The translations under genes were made by a program, and so were the position numbers. The notes below the pieces were generated by a model. That model worked only from the letters and a program-made list of their open reading frames with translations, searched no databases and was not told the origin of the DNA. Below are positions 62,557 to 64,000 of a DNA stretch of 64,000 nt, piece after piece. Within the stretch, counting starts at the first letter, position 1. Every line of letters starts with the position of its first letter. The stretch comes from Thamnaconus septentrionalis (taxonomy: Eukaryota; Chordata; Actinopteri; Tetraodontiformes; Monacanthidae): contig CM020505.1 in NCBI GenBank assembly GCA_009823395.1, positions 412,629-476,628 of the forward strand, written 5' to 3'.

Positions 62557-62782
62557 AAAGGAGATCATTACCAGATGGGGTGTGCCCAATTACATTCTGT
62601 CTGATCGAGGACGTCAGTTTGTATCTGAGGTGTTCCGTGAACTATGTGACCAATGGACTGTAGCTCCCAAACTCACCACAGCCTATCACCCGCAAACTAA
62701 CATGACTGAAAGAGTAAATCGTACCTTGAAAACCATGATTGCCTCTTATGTGGACAATAATCACACTAAGTGGGACCAATAT
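62543..62782 (+). pseudogene. Integrase core, middle part (next frame)
   Basis: It continues the integrase in another frame with SDRGRQFVSEVF (second catalytic Asp near 62603) and AYHPQTNMTERVNR (catalytic Glu near 62708). The frame is then cut at 62782 by the L2 insertion. Confidence 0.88.
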
Positions 62783-63392
62783 ATCTACTCTGTCCAAACT
62801 AGCTCTCATTATGCTTTGTACAGTATGCTCGATATGCATGATACTGCCGCAGTCTCTGTGTCCCCGGCAGGTGATGACCACTGCGCCAGGAGCTGGATTG
62901 TGCTGTCCTGGGGGTCTTGGTGTCATCGCTTGTCCCACCACCACGCCTAGGACCTGGACTTGTCCTATCGGCAGATTGTCCATCGGGATAGGCTCTTGCC
63001 TTCCAAAGCATGGACACTTACAGCCCACACGGACAGCAGCCTTGAATTATTTCCTCTTCTTTGTGTTTATATCCGTTTTGTGAATGCCTGGTTGGTGTAT
63101 CTGTTTTTCACTCTGTCCTGTCTGCCACCCTGGCTCACTCTACTACTTTCTCTCTTTCTCTGTATCTCCTCTATTTTTGTATTTCACCCCAACTACTCAT
63201 AGGCAGATGATGGCCCTCTGGAGTCTGGTTCTGCCCTAGGTTTCTTCCCACAGGGGAGTTTTTCCCAGCCACTGTCGCATTTTGCTTGCTCCGGGGGCCC
63301 AGTTGGTTCTCTCTGATTGTATAAAGCGCTTTGAGACGCCATTGGTTGTGATTTAGCGCTGTACAAAAAAGTTTATTATTATTATTATTATT
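62783..63392 (+). mobile_element. L2 LINE 3' end inserted in the integrase
   Basis: 610 bp, closely similar to the 3' end of the L2 copy at 55489-57040, with the (ATT)n tail at 63373-63392. AATAT is found at both borders (62778-62782 and 63393-63397). The integrase frame resumes directly after it, consistent with a clean insertion with a short target duplication. Confidence 0.9.
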
Positions 63393-63946
63393 AATATCTT
63401 CCAGAATTCAGATTTGCCATCAACTCTGCTGTTCAAGAAACTACAGGAGTCACTCCTGCTGAACTACAAATTGGTCAAAAACTCAACAGTCCCATGGACA
63501 TGGTGCTGAAAGGAAAAGTTTGCCCCCCTGATGCACCTGCCTATGATGTTGTCCATCAGTTGAATCAACTCAAAGCAGACGTGGAAGAAAACATCAAGAA
63601 ATCAAAACAAAGGCAGCTGCGTAGCTATAATAAAAACCGTCGTAATGTGTTTTTCAAACCAAAGCAACGAGTGTGGATAAGGAACTTTCCTCAGTCAAAT
63701 GCAGCTAAAAAGTTCACAGCTAAGCTGGCACCAAAATGGAAAGGTCCTTACAGAATTGTTCAACAGTTGGGCCCTCTGAACTACTGTGTAGTGTTGGAGG
63801 ATACTGGTGAGGATGTACGGACTGTACATGTCTGCAATCTCAGACCGTTCTACCCCACTGCAGAAGATTTGGAGCAGTTGGAAAAGAAAAGGATCCTAGA
63901 TATATTCCAAGAAAGTTCAGAAGATGAGGATTTCAGCGGATTTTAA
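63393..63946 (+). pseudogene. Integrase C-terminal part of the Ty3/gypsy element
   Basis: Encodes FRFAINSAVQETTG, PAELQIGQKLNSPMDM, NKNRRNVFFKPKQRVW and KWKGPYRIVQQLG (the GPY/F module), then VHVCNLRPFYP and an acidic end ESSEDEDFSGF with a stop at 63944-63946. This is the normal Ty3/gypsy pol end without a chromodomain. An A/G-rich stretch (63947-63970) follows that may contain the polypurine tract. The 3' LTR would begin right of the window. Confidence 0.88.
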
Positions 63947-64000
63947 AAAAAATAAAGAAAAAAAAAAGGATCTGAACGACCACCATTTGTGGTCTTTGCG

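Overview
The window looks like genomic DNA of a ray-finned (teleost) fish. The reasons are one vertebrate-type, many-exon ABC transporter gene with GT-AG introns, embedded in a dense mix of transposable elements typical of teleosts: a tRNA-headed V-SINE-like SINE, L2 LINEs, an APE-type LINE, a LINE with a restriction-like endonuclease, Ty3/gypsy and BEL/Pao LTR elements, hAT, TTAA-site transposons and long simple repeats. No rRNA, tRNA or CRISPR was found, and nothing bacterial.

The one host gene is on the minus strand. Its start codon is at 43190 and it runs leftward past the left edge. I could place 22 coding exons (43190 down to 2961). Their lengths and phases join without a stop into 1113 codons. 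They encode TMD0, the L0 linker, TMD1, a complete NBD1 and the first part of TMD2 of a long-type ABCC (MRP) transporter, most like ABCC6. The rest of TMD2 and NBD2 must lie left of the window. The introns are bloated by transposons. One of 13 kb (5079-18049) holds a 5'-truncated SINE, pieces of three LINEs, a BEL/Pao piece, a small TIR element, an L2 tail and a 2.9-kb TTAA-flanked element. One of 10 kb (26111-36117) holds a complete but defective LTR retrotransposon (27981-33187) and a TIR transposon that itself carries a full-length SINE.

Right of the gene (43191-64000) I see only mobile DNA. A second TTAA-flanked element (43789-47449) is inverted relative to the first and split by a solo LTR. 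It is followed by small TIR elements, a hAT with a palindromic target duplication, a BED-finger hAT transposase relic, a piggyBac-like MITE, an L2 copy, and a large Ty3/gypsy element (57043 to about 63950) whose integrase is split by another L2 tail.

The most interesting item is the pair of TTAA-flanked elements (14514-17429 and 43789-47449). Each has two convergent small genes with their own poly(A) signals. One is a decayed THAP zinc-finger gene. The other is a three-exon gene for a short protein with the cysteine pattern of the P2X7 receptor C-terminal (ballast) zinc domain. In the right-hand copy the three exons are still open and splice in phase (92 residues), and that gene lies head to head with the ABCC6-like start codon, 862 bases away.
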